From CAZUFB01 sp048173955 (GTDB taxonomy: Bacteria > Actinomycetota > Coriobacteriia > Coriobacteriales > UMGS124): 32,651 nucleotides of DNA. Under the pieces are notes generated by a model that was given only the letters and a program-made list of their open reading frames with translations, was not told where the DNA came from and made no database searches. Position numbers and translations under genes: made by a program. This document shows positions 26,684-32,651 of the stretch, piece by piece; position 1 is the first letter of the stretch, and each line of letters opens with the position of its first letter. The stretch spans positions 1-32,651 of the forward strand of contig DBEYOB010000063.1 in assembly GCA_048173955.1 (NCBI GenBank). The letters are read 5' to 3'.

Positions 26684-27142
26684 TCACCGCGCCGCCGGCA
26701 GCAGGTCGGTGTCGAGCCAGACGGTGAACGGGCCGTCGTTGACGAGCGAGACCTCCATCATCGCTCCGAACACCCCGGTCTCGACGCTTCCGAGGTCGCG
26801 CCGCACGAGGTCGGCGAAGTGCTCGTAGAGCCTCCGGGCATCATCGGGCGGGGCGGCGTCGGTGAACGAGGGCCGGTTCCCCTTCCTGCAGTCGGCGTAG
26901 AGCGTGAACTGGCTGACCACGAGCACCGCGCCGCCGACGTCGGCGAGCGCCAGGTTGGTCTTGCCCTGCCCGTCCTCGAAGACGCGCATCTTGCGGATCT
27001 TGTCCCACAGACGCTGCGCCTGCGCCTCGGTGTCGCCCCCGCCGACGCCGAGCAGGACGAGCAGCCCGCGCCCGATGGACCCGACGGTCTTCCCGTCGAC
27101 GTCGACGCGGGCGTTGGCGACGCGTTGGACCAGTGCGCGCAT
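26684..27142 (-). CDS. dtd: D-aminoacyl-tRNA deacylase (DTD)
   Basis: Removes D-amino acids (and glycine from tRNA-Ala) mischarged on tRNA, by RNA-based catalysis. 152 aa, standard length. Seen: MRALVQRVANARVDVDG at the N-terminus, GLLVLLGVGGGD, KIRKMRVFED, the active-site segment SQFTLYADCRKGNRPSF (about 97-113), and NDGPFTVWLDT near the C-terminus, the Gly-Pro motif region that excludes L-amino acids. The ATG has GGGAGG 7 nt upstream. Its promoter is probably the TATACT at 27224-27229. The GNAT gene follows downstream. Confidence 0.96.
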   Translation of the reverse strand: MRALVQRVANARVDVDGKTVGSIGRGLLVLLGVGGGDTEAQAQRLWDKIRKMRVFEDGQGKTNLALADVGGAVLVVSQFTLYADCRKGNRPSFTDAAPPDDARRLYEHFADLVRRDLGSVETGVFGAMMEVSLVNDGPFTVWLDTDLLPAAR

Positions 27143-27472
27143 GATGGACCTCCCGGGGTTTGAGGACGGGGTTCGGATGGCGCGGGCACGTGGCCGGCGC
27201 GGGGCGAGAGCGGCATGGGCGCCAGTATATACCCGTTGCGGCTTGTCGGCGCGTCTGCCGCGCAGGGACCGGGCGGCCGGCTGTTCGGTCAGACGTTGCG
27301 GCCCGTTCGCGATGTACCCGTTTTGTGTGGGGCGGCGGCGCCCGGCGGGCCGCTGAAACGCCTGCGGCGCGGCGGGGGATACTGGCAACGAGACGCGGGT
27401 GCCGTTTGACCTGCGTCGACGACAAGGGCGAGACGCCGCCTCGGGGCGGCGCCCGAGAGGAAGGACGCTCCC
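27143..27472. other. Divergent intergenic region, dtd / desulfoferrodoxin
   Basis: About 330 bp. Near dtd, a GTATATAC palindrome gives the minus-strand TATACT -10. On the plus strand GATACT at 27378-27383, with a weak TGAAAC 18 bp upstream, is a possible -10 for the desulfoferrodoxin gene. The remainder is GC-rich without a gene or repeat I can support. Confidence 0.5.
27224..27229 (-). promoter_or_regulatory. dtd: Probable -10 box for dtd-GNAT
   Basis: TATACT on the minus strand within GGGTATATACTGG, 5 of 6 consensus bases, 82 nt upstream of the dtd ATG. No -35 box is evident. Confidence 0.4.
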
Positions 27473-27850
27473 ATGGAGGTCAAGTTCTACCGCTGCAACC
27501 ACTGCGGCAACGTCGTCCTGATGGTCAAGGACGCGGGCGTGAACCCCGTGTGCTGCGGCGAGAAGATGGAACTGCTCGTCCCCGGTTCGGTCGACGCCGC
27601 CGCCGAGAAGCACGTGCCCGTGGTCTCCCCGATCTTCGACGGCCACGCTACCCGCGTCGAGGTCGGCTCGGTCGCCCACCCGATGGCCGAGGAGCACTAC
27701 ATCGAGTGGATCGCGCTGGCATGCGACGGGCGCGTCGGCATCCACCACCTGAAGCCCGGCGACGAGCCTGCGACGAACTTCTCGGGCGTCGAGCACGGCA
27801 CGGCGTATGCGTATTGCAATCTTCACGGCCTCTGGAAGGCCGAGTTCTAG
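27473..27850 (+). CDS. dfx: Desulfoferrodoxin (superoxide reductase, two-iron class)
   Basis: Reduces superoxide to hydrogen peroxide without making oxygen, a defence typical of anaerobes. 125 aa. Center I, a rubredoxin-like Fe(Cys)4 site, is complete: Cys8, Cys11, Cys27 and Cys28. Center II, the active Fe(His)4Cys site, is complete: His47, His69, His75, His118 and Cys115 (KHVPVV, HPMAEEHYIEW, CNLHGLWK), and Lys46 is present next to His47. Cytoplasmic. GAGAGGAAGGA lies about 8 nt before the ATG. A hairpin with five T follows. Electrons could come from a rubredoxin such as the fusion at 17.2 kb; that link is inferred. Confidence 0.96.
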   Translation: MEVKFYRCNHCGNVVLMVKDAGVNPVCCGEKMELLVPGSVDAAAEKHVPVVSPIFDGHATRVEVGSVAHPMAEEHYIEWIALACDGRVGIHHLKPGDEPATNFSGVEHGTAYAYCNLHGLWKAEF

Positions 27851-27860
27851 AGTAGCCTGC

Positions 27861-27947
27861 GGAGGCGCCGTGGCCGCGTTCCACGAAGGCTCACGTACCT
27901 TAAGTACGCCGCGCCCTCGCGCGCCTTGCCACGACGCCTCCGTTTTT
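27861..27947 (+). terminator. Hairpin repeat R2 acting as probable dfx terminator
   Basis: Outer stem GGAGGCG/CGCCTCC (27861-27867 with 27935-27941), then CGTGG/CCACG, an imperfect middle, and a tip at ACC-TTAA-AGT. Followed by GTTTTT. It is the same repeat family as 24819-24941. A long stem with a T-run 10 nt after the dfx stop suggests that a repeat has been used as a terminator. Confidence 0.65.
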
Positions 27948-27968
27948 GGCTGAGAAACCGCTGAGACC

Positions 27969-28018
27969 GCGTTCCGCGAGGGCTCACGCACCTCGAGTAT
28001 GCCGCGCCCGGATGGCTG
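27969..28018. repeat. Partial hairpin repeat R3
   Basis: Carries the family core GGCTCACGCACC...AGTATGCCGCGCC directly after R2, in the same orientation, but without a matching 3' arm. A T6 run follows at 28030-28035. Confidence 0.65.
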
Positions 28019-28041
28019 GTGCGCTGTCGTTTTTTCTCCCA

Positions 28042-28075
28042 GAGGGCCCGCCCTGCGGCCGCAGGGCGGGCCCTC
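28042..28075. repeat. 34-bp perfect palindrome upstream of nadE
   Basis: A 17-bp arm starting GAGGGCCCGCCCTGCGG is followed at once by its exact reverse complement, with no loop bases. It ends 5 bp before the nadE -10 box. It lacks a T-run on either strand, so it is not a normal terminator. It could be an operator, or the loopless core of a cruciform. Confidence 0.85.
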
Positions 28076-28079
28076 GTTG

Positions 28080-28085
28080 TATAGT
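28080..28085 (+). promoter_or_regulatory. nadE: Probable -10 box for nadE
   Basis: TATAGT, the same hexamer as upstream of menB and the DUF218 gene, 53 nt before the nadE GTG. The -35 position would fall inside the 34-bp palindrome, so a protein bound there could block the promoter. Confidence 0.45.
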
Positions 28086-28137
28086 GCCGTCGACAGGGTG
28101 CCGCGCATGCGGCGGTCGGCGGAGGGAGAGGGTCATC

Positions 28138-30024
28138 GTGAGGATTGCGCTTGCGCAGATGGGGTCGGTTCCGGGCGACTTCCCGGCGACGGTCGAGCGG
28201 ATGCTCCAGGTCGCCGAGCGGGCGCACCTGCGCGGGGCGGAGCTCGTCGTGTTCCCGTCGACGCTTCTGAGCGGCGCCTACCCCATCGGCCTCTGCGACC
28301 AGCGCGCATACCAGGCCGACCTGCTCGCGGCCGTCGAGTCGTTCGCCGCGCGCACGCCCGTCCTGTCCGCCGTCCCCGCATACGTGTCCGACGCCGACGC
28401 TGGCTACACCGAGGTCTTCCTCTGCGGGGAGGGGTGCGCCTGCCCCCTGCGCAGGCGCGAGACGTATCTGCCCGACGCGTCGTTCGACTCGTGCGCCGAC
28501 GCCCCCGCGACCTGCACGGTGGGCGGGGTCGGCGTGCGCTTTTTGGCGGGCGACGTCGGGATCTCCTCGGGAAGCTCGTCGCCCGACGTCGTGGTGGCGC
28601 TCGCGCCGCTGCCCTTCTGCTGCGAGGACACCTCGACGCTGGGGGTGTACGGTATCGCCAGCGGCGCGCTCGCCCCGCTGGTGGAGGGCGGGGACGGATG
28701 GTTCGCCCTGGTCCAGGGCGTCGGCGCCTACGACGACGTCGTGCTGGCCGGCGGCAGCTTCGTCGCCGCGCCCGACTCGACGGTGGCGGCCGCATGCCCG
28801 CTGTTCGAGGAGGACCTTGCCGTCTGCGACGTCTCGACGGTGTCGGCCTGGGACGCCGACGGCGGCATCGAGCGGGTCCCCGGGACGCTCGTGGGCATGG
28901 CGCTCGACGAGATCGAGACGCCGAGCGAGCCGACGCGGACGGGCCTCCTCTACCGCGCCCTCATGGTCGCGGTGCGCGACTACGTCCGGAAGAGCGGGTT
29001 CTCCGACGTCGCGGTCGGCCTGTCCGGCGGCATCGACTCCTCGCTCGTGGCGGCGATCGCCGCCGACGCGCTGGGGGCGGAGCACGTCCTCGGCGTGCTC
29101 ATGCCCGGGCCCTTCTCGAGCGAGTCGTCGGTCGTCGACGCCCGGGGCCTGGCGGAGGCGCTGGGCATGAGGACGAAGACGGTGCCGATAGGGACGGCGT
29201 TCGAGGCGTTCCGCCAGACGTTTGCGGCGGCGGACGAACCCCTGGAGGGTCTGGCCCTCGAAAACCTGCAAGCGCGCCTGAGGGGCACGGTCCTCATGTC
29301 GATCGCGAACGCCCGGAACCTGCTCGTCCTGAACACCGGCAACAAGTCTGAGGCGGGCATGGGCTACTCGACGCTGTACGGCGACACGGTGGGTGCCTAC
29401 TCTCCGCTGACCGACGTGTACAAGGGTACGGTGTACCGTCTCGCCTCATGGCGCAACGGGCAGGGCCCGGTGCCGGTCATCCCCGAGAACGTGCTCAGCA
29501 AGCCCCCTTCGGCCGAGCTGTCGGAGAACCAGACGGACGAGGCGTCGCTTGGCGCGCCCTACGGCACGATCGACCGCATCCTCGAGATGCACGTCGAGCG
29601 CTCGCTCGATGCGACGGACATCGTCGCGGCGGGAATCGACCGCCCGACGGTCGAGCGCGTCCTTTCGGCCTGCGCCGCCGCAGAGTACAAGAGGCGCCAG
29701 GAGCCCATGGGGCCGATCGTGTCGCTGCGCCCGTTCGTCGACCGGGGATGGCCGGTCGTGCACGGATGGCGCGACCGCGCCGACGATTCCGCCGCGGGGG
29801 GCGCGCGGCCCGCATGTGCATGCCCCGCGTGCGTCGACGGCGTCCAGGCCGAGGCGCTGGAGCGGCCCGGGGTCGACGACATGCTCGACGGGATGCTCGC
29901 CAAGGCGGCGCGGCAGGACCAGGTCATGGGCATGGTCGGCGACGTCGCCTTCGGTGCGATGGTGTCCGGGCGGGGTGCCGACATGGACGACTGCTTCGGC
30001 CTGCCGCTCTTCTCGAAGAACTGA
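28138..30024 (+). CDS. nadE: NAD synthetase NadE with degenerate glutaminase domain
   Basis: Last step of NAD synthesis: amidates deamido-NAD using ATP and ammonia. 628 aa. Residues 1-260 are a nitrilase-like glutaminase domain, but the Glu-Lys-Cys triad is gone: the usual FPE is FPS (Ser41), the usual KxxLP is ETYLP (Glu108), and the usual ICED is LAGD (Ala137). The synthetase domain is intact: SGGIDSS (296-302), ENLQARLRG, NTGNKSE, GYSTLYGD. The expected consequence is ammonia-dependent activity. A FCCED at 160-164 lies where SPF is normal, about 24 residues beyond the catalytic position. The last 90 residues form an unusual tail with CACPAC. The GTG start follows GGAGGGAGAGGG. Ends in TGA. 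Confidence 0.92.
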   Translation: MRIALAQMGSVPGDFPATVERMLQVAERAHLRGAELVVFPSTLLSGAYPIGLCDQRAYQADLLAAVESFAARTPVLSAVPAYVSDADAGYTEVFLCGEGCACPLRRRETYLPDASFDSCADAPATCTVGGVGVRFLAGDVGISSGSSSPDVVVALAPLPFCCEDTSTLGVYGIASGALAPLVEGGDGWFALVQGVGAYDDVVLAGGSFVAAPDSTVAAACPLFEEDLAVCDVSTVSAWDADGGIERVPGTLVGMALDEIETPSEPTRTGLLYRALMVAVRDYVRKSGFSDVAVGLSGGIDSSLVAAIAADALGAEHVLGVLMPGPFSSESSVVDARGLAEALGMRTKTVPIGTAFEAFRQTFAAADEPLEGLALENLQARLRGTVLMSIANARNLLVLNTGNKSEAGMGYSTLYGDTVGAYSPLTDVYKGTVYRLASWRNGQGPVPVIPENVLSKPPSAELSENQTDEASLGAPYGTIDRILEMHVERSLDATDIVAAGIDRPTVERVLSACAAAEYKRRQEPMGPIVSLRPFVDRGWPVVHGWRDRADDSAAGGARPACACPACVDGVQAEALERPGVDDMLDGMLAKAARQDQVMGMVGDVAFGAMVSGRGADMDDCFGLPLFSKN

Positions 30025-30056
30025 GCGCCTCCCGGCGGCCGCCCTTGCCGGCGGGG

Positions 30057-30419
30057 TTACACCGACTGGCTCATGATGGCCCAGATCACGATGATCGCGA
30101 CGAGGGCGGCGACGGCGACGGCCGTGGCGGCGGTGCGCTTGCGCCGCCGGCGCTCGGCCGCCGAGAAAATCTTGAACTTCGACGTGGAGCGTTCGAGGTA
30201 CCGATCGTAGTCGATCGTCCCCGTGCGGTGTTCGGGAAGCGGGTGCGCGGGGCGGATGGGGGACCTTCCCGCTGGTGCTCGCCCCTGCCGCGGGTCGCGC
30301 CTGGCCGCCGGGTCGCCGGACGGGCGGGCGTCGCGCCCCTGTCCGCCGCGGTCGAGGGGGATGCTCTGGCTGCGCGGGGCGTCCGCACGGTCGCTCTGTC
30401 GGTCTGCTGCGTATGCCAC
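30057..30419 (-). CDS. Small tail-anchored membrane protein, function unknown
   Basis: 120 aa. A polar, Arg/Pro/Ser/Asp-rich N-terminal 85 residues, probably disordered, leads through YDRYLERSTSKFKIF and a basic cluster RRRRKRT to a single C-terminal hydrophobic helix (about 96-116) and the short end MSQSV. The likely topology is a cytoplasmic N-terminus anchored by its tail. The GTG start at 30419 is chosen because AAGGAG lies 5 nt upstream; the longer reading frame has no such site. A TATTAT at 30460-30465 could be its -10. It converges on nadE and is divergent from hsp20. No family recognised. Confidence 0.65.
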   Translation of the reverse strand: MAYAADRQSDRADAPRSQSIPLDRGGQGRDARPSGDPAARRDPRQGRAPAGRSPIRPAHPLPEHRTGTIDYDRYLERSTSKFKIFSAAERRRRKRTAATAVAVAALVAIIVIWAIMSQSV

Positions 30420-30459
30420 GGGCACTCCTTGGAATCGGGCATGCAAACGTTCGCCTACC

Positions 30460-30465
30460 ATAATA
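30460..30465 (-). promoter_or_regulatory. Possible -10 box for the tail-anchored protein gene
   Basis: TATTAT on the minus strand, 5 of 6 consensus bases, about 41 nt before the GTG. No -35 box is seen. Confidence 0.35.
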
Positions 30466-30572
30466 GCGCCGCCGCGTCGCACGATGTACCCCGCGACCGG
30501 CGGTTTTGTCTGAATCGTCAGAACTGTTGATGAAACGGTCGCCCGTCTGTCGACCCGCCCGGACAAAGATGT

Positions 30573-30609
30573 GCTTGAAATCTTCTATAACCTGACTTAG
30601 ATTTCATGC
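30573..30609 (+). promoter_or_regulatory. hsp20: hsp20 promoter with overlapping inverted-repeat operator
   Basis: TTGAAA (30575-30580), a 17-bp spacer and TAGATT (30598-30603) form a promoter. An inverted repeat overlaps both boxes: TGAAATCT (30576-30583) and AGATTTCA (30599-30606) are perfect, and the match extends to GC(T)TGAAATCT/AGATTTCA(T)GC. It does not match the CIRCE or HAIR consensus that I know, so the repressor is unknown. Confidence 0.6.
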
Positions 30610-30688
30610 GTGGAGGAAATGAGAAGATACGCGCTTTGCGTTTGAGATTTCCTAAGGGGTGGAACAACACAGACAGCCAATACAAAGA

Positions 30689-30707
30689 GCGCGCCCAACG
30701 GGCGCGC
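30689..30707 (+). promoter_or_regulatory. Hairpin in the hsp20 leader
   Basis: GCGCGCCC and GGGCGCGC form an 8-bp perfect stem with an AAC loop, ending 24 nt before the ATG. It may insulate or stabilise the leader. It is too GC-rich to act as a simple thermometer. Confidence 0.55.
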
Positions 30708-30731
30708 ACGAGCAACGGGAAGTGGTCTGCT

Positions 30732-31160
30732 ATGGCAATGATGGTTCCGTATGGTCGTCTGAACGCCCTCAACGACTGGTTCAACATGGTGAACGACCTC
30801 GTCTCAACCGACCCTTCGACGCGCGCCGAGTCGTTCCCCGCGTCGTTCATGATGGACGTGCAGGAGAACGCCGACGGCTACGTCGTCGAGGCCACGCTTC
30901 CCGGCGTCTCGCGCGACGAGATTGACGTCGAGCTGAACGAGGGGCACCTCAACATCTCGGTCGACAAGAAGGATTCCGAGGAGGTCGCCAAGCGCAACTA
31001 CATCCACCGCGAGACGTCGTCCTACCGCGCCGTCCGCAGCGTCTACCTCAAGGATGCCGACACTGCCGGCCTGACCGCCTCGCTGAAGGACGGCGTCCTG
31101 ACGGTGAACGTGCCCAAGCGCACCCAGAACAGCAACGTCACGAAGATCCAGATCGGCTAG
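30732..31160 (+). CDS. hsp20: Small heat-shock protein (Hsp20/alpha-crystallin)
   Basis: ATP-independent holdase that keeps unfolding proteins soluble. 142 aa. N-terminal region about 1-38 (NALNDWFNMVNDL), alpha-crystallin domain about 39-130 (FMMDVQENADGYVVEATLPGV, ELNEGHLNISVDKK, SLKDGVLTVNVPK; landmarks), and the C-terminal IQI of the I-x-I motif that docks on neighbouring subunits. The ATG at 30732 gives a normal N-terminus, but its ribosome site (GGGAAG) is weak. An ATG at 30606 is in frame and would add 42 basic residues, but has no ribosome site and overlaps the promoter. A terminator follows. Confidence 0.93.
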   Translation: MAMMVPYGRLNALNDWFNMVNDLVSTDPSTRAESFPASFMMDVQENADGYVVEATLPGVSRDEIDVELNEGHLNISVDKKDSEEVAKRNYIHRETSSYRAVRSVYLKDADTAGLTASLKDGVLTVNVPKRTQNSNVTKIQIG

Positions 31161-31228
31161 ACGCGCCCTCTTCTCCCCGCCGGCGGGGTCTCCTGCCCGC
31201 CGGCAGCCTGTTCGCCTCCCTCTCTCCG

Positions 31229-31260
31229 GGGCCCCGCGGATGCAGCCGCGGGGCCCTTTT
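31229..31260 (+). terminator. Rho-independent terminator of hsp20
   Basis: GGGCCCCGCGG pairs perfectly with CCGCGGGGCCC across a 6-nt loop, followed by four T. On the minus strand no T-run follows, so it serves hsp20 rather than the convergent hydrolase gene. Confidence 0.85.
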
Positions 31261-31290
31261 CGTGTCCGGGGCGCGCGGCCGCGCCGACGT

Positions 31291-32196
31291 CTACAGGCAG
31301 CTGAGGGGGGTCGTCTGGCTCGCCACCATGACGCGCAGCTGCCCTGCGTCGCCGGGGATCCCGCGGCGGCCGGCGAGCAGGGTCTCGCGGCACAGCGACG
31401 GGAGGTTGGTGTGCCGCGAGACGTGCATGCCCACGACCGTCTGGGTCGACGAGGTCGCCAGCGCGGGGAGCGAGGAGGCCGCCTGGCCGTTCGAGAGATG
31501 GCCGGAGTCGCCGGCGATGCGCGCCTTGAGCGGCGCCGGATAGCCGGGGTAGCTGCGCAGCATGGCGGGGTCGTGGTTGCTCTCGAGCGCGAGGATGCGC
31601 GCGTCGCGCAGGTATTCGCCGGCCTCGTCGGTCAGCGTCCCCATGTCGGTGCAGTAGCCGATCGCGTCGCCGGCGCGCTCGAAGCGAAAGCCCAGGGGCT
31701 CGGCGGCGTCGTGGGGGACGTGGAAGGGGGTTATCCGCACGCCGCGCACGGTGAAGGGGCGTCGCGCGCCGACGGCCTCGGCGGCGGGGCACCCGGCGGC
31801 GGCCCAGGCGTGCGAGGTGCGCGTCCCCTCGCTGGCGAAGACGGGGGCTCCGAGCCGCTTCGCAGCGACGCGCAGGCCGCCGATGTGGTCGGTGTGCTCG
31901 TGGGTGACGACGATCGCCGCGACCTTTTCCGGGTCGAGGCCGAGCGCCTCCATGCGCGCGACGATCTGGCGGCACGAGATGCCCGCGTCGACCAGGACGA
32001 GCCCGTCGGGGCTCTCGACGACGCAGCAGTTGCCCTGCGAACCGCTGCCGAGCACGTGCAGCCGCAGCCCGTCGGACTCCCAGGGGACCAGGAGCGTGTG
32101 GGCGCAGAGCGAGACGCTGCACCCGCTCACCAGGTCTGCCTGCGCGTCGTCCGCGGGGCGGGTCGCGCGGGCGGTCGCCGGTCGTTGTGTCGGCAT
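31291..32196 (-). CDS. MBL-fold metallo-hydrolase, YycJ/WalJ-like
   Basis: 301 aa. Metallo-beta-lactamase fold with LHVLGSGSQGNCCVVE (46-61), LVDAG (68-72), the metal motif HEHTDH (99-104), HVPHD with a further ligand, and the C-terminal region containing GDSGHLSN and MHVSRHTN. The GSGSQGN start and overall layout match YycJ-type proteins, annotated as nucleases or hydrolases and in Firmicutes linked to WalRK; no WalRK genes are in this window. The N-terminus has an extra 40 or so residues before the core. The ATG is chosen for GGAAGGA 8 nt upstream. It is divergent from tilS. Confidence 0.88.
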   Translation of the reverse strand: MPTQRPATARATRPADDAQADLVSGCSVSLCAHTLLVPWESDGLRLHVLGSGSQGNCCVVESPDGLVLVDAGISCRQIVARMEALGLDPEKVAAIVVTHEHTDHIGGLRVAAKRLGAPVFASEGTRTSHAWAAAGCPAAEAVGARRPFTVRGVRITPFHVPHDAAEPLGFRFERAGDAIGYCTDMGTLTDEAGEYLRDARILALESNHDPAMLRSYPGYPAPLKARIAGDSGHLSNGQAASSLPALATSSTQTVVGMHVSRHTNLPSLCRETLLAGRRGIPGDAGQLRVMVASQTTPLSCL

Positions 32197-32232
32197 TGTG
32201 GCGTCCTTCCGACGGGGTTGGCTGCGTGCGGG

Positions 32233-32267
32233 TAGAATGGCGCATGTCCGCCGCGGTTTCGGCGGAC
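32233..32267 (+). promoter_or_regulatory. tilS: Possible tilS promoter and leader hairpin
   Basis: TAGAAT (32233-32238) is a likely -10 without a clear -35. Just after it, GTCCGCCG (32246-32253) pairs with CGGCGGAC (32260-32267), so the transcript would start with or near a stable hairpin. A second GC palindrome lies at about 32285-32306, before the ribosome site. Confidence 0.4.
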
Positions 32268-32337
32268 GATTATCGCCTACTTTGCCCCCGCGCGGCGCCG
32301 CGGGGGAGAGGGGAGCCTGCGTTCGCATGATGTCCGC

Positions 32338-32651
32338 ATGATTGACGCCCTGGTTGCAGAGGCGGCCCCCCGGCGCGCAGCGTCGCCGGTCGTCCTCATG
32401 GTGAGCGGCGGGTCTGACTCGACCGCGCTGCTCGTCCGCGCCGTCCGCGAGGGGATCGACCTGATGGACGGGGCGGGGGAGCGCGGGGTCGACCCGGCCA
32501 TCCTGCACGTCCTCCATGTGAACCACTGCCTGCGCGGGGCCGACTCCGACGCCGACGAGGCGCATGTGCGCGCGCTGGCGGCGCAGCTCGGCGTCGGCTG
32601 CACGGTCCGCCGCGTCGACGTGGCCGGCATGGTCGCCGCGGGGGGCAACGT
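32338..32651 (+). CDS. tilS: tRNA(Ile)-lysidine synthase (TilS), N-terminal part, cut by window end
   Basis: Converts the wobble cytidine of the tRNA-Ile CAU anticodon to lysidine so that it reads AUA. Only the first 104 residues are present; the gene runs past the window edge. Seen: P-loop SGGSDS (23-28) of the PP-loop ATPase family and LHVNHCLRGADSDADEAHV, characteristic of TilS. The ATG at 32338 overlaps the stop of a possible 4-codon leader (ATG ATG TCC GCA TGA at 32327-32341), which has the better-placed ribosome site (GGGGAG, about 11 nt upstream). The start could also be a non-ATG codon further upstream. Confidence 0.88.
   Translation, partial: MIDALVAEAAPRRAASPVVLMVSGGSDSTALLVRAVREGIDLMDGAGERGVDPAILHVLHVNHCLRGADSDADEAHVRALAAQLGVGCTVRRVDVAGMVAAGGN

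Larger units (their letters stand above)
30420..30731. other. Divergent control region, tail-anchored gene / hsp20
   Basis: About 310 bp, less GC-rich than most of the window. It holds the minus-strand -10 TATTAT, the hsp20 promoter with overlapping inverted repeat, a second inverted repeat AGGAAAT (30614-30620) / ATTTCCT (30647-30653), and a stable hairpin 25 nt before the hsp20 ATG. Confidence 0.6.

Noticed and set aside
28042..28075. Palindrome as a rho-independent terminator
   Set aside because: No T-run follows on either strand (the T6 run lies before it on the plus strand), and a promoter -10 follows within 5 bp.
28612..28629. CCED in the NadE glutaminase domain as the catalytic cysteine motif
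   Set aside because: It lies about 24 residues past the position of the family ICED motif, after the strand PDVVVALAPLPF that aligns with the segment following the catalytic Cys. The Glu and Lys partners are also missing.
30606..30731. Upstream in-frame ATG for hsp20
   Set aside because: No ribosome site, it would begin within the promoter/operator, and the added 42 residues do not resemble an Hsp20 N-terminus.

Overview
This window looks like chromosomal DNA of an anaerobic, very GC-rich actinobacterium, most likely class Coriobacteriia and plausibly the Eggerthella-like branch. The reasons are the base composition, the actinobacterial core set secA/prfB/ftsE/ftsX/smpB/ssrA, a split two-subunit transketolase, menaquinone genes (menB, menE), and oxygen-defence proteins typical of anaerobes (desulfoferrodoxin, flavin reductase-rubredoxin fusion). 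The lineage is inferred from gene content; no database was searched.

Layout. 1-3.5 kb, minus strand: menB-menE, with a 1-nt stop/start overlap, and a DUF218 membrane protein. 3.7-8.6 kb, plus strand: secA, prfB and a YitT-family membrane protein, tightly packed. 8.7-10.8 kb: transketolase N and C halves ending in a strong terminator. 10.8-11.5 kb: a repeat-rich noncoding stretch. 11.5-17.9 kb: ftsE-ftsX, rnr, a TPR protein overlapping smpB, and a flavin reductase-rubredoxin fusion that meets a convergent patatin gene at a shared CTAG. 18.8-19.35 kb: ssrA (tmRNA) with a clear promoter and terminator. 19.35-19.9 kb: noncoding, with a 200-bp inverted-repeat element. 19.9-22.7 kb, minus strand: an LCP cell-wall ligase and glycerate kinase. 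23-25.6 kb: murI, rph, rdgB. 25.6-26 kb: a second inverted-repeat element and small repeats. 26-27.1 kb, minus strand: dtd and a GNAT acetyltransferase. 27.5-32.65 kb: desulfoferrodoxin, hairpin repeats, a NadE with a degenerate glutaminase half, a small tail-anchored protein, an Hsp20, a YycJ-like metallo-hydrolase, and the start of tilS, cut by the window edge.

How the genes fit together. Translation quality control is dense: RF2, SmpB, tmRNA, RNase R (known to degrade trans-translation substrates) and the D-aminoacyl-tRNA deacylase. Cell-envelope functions are SecA, FtsEX, MurI and LCP. Redox and anaerobic life are represented by MenB/MenE, Hrb-type flavin reductase-rubredoxin and superoxide reductase.

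Most notable signals. (1) RF2 reads SPT where the stop-codon recognition tripeptide is normally SPF, and 19 of the 27 complete genes here end in TAG, unexpected in GC-rich DNA where TGA normally dominates. (2) The N-terminal glutaminase domain of NadE has lost all three catalytic residues while its synthetase domain is intact. (3) Several intergenic inverted-repeat or hairpin elements recur within the window, and two of them share a conserved core.
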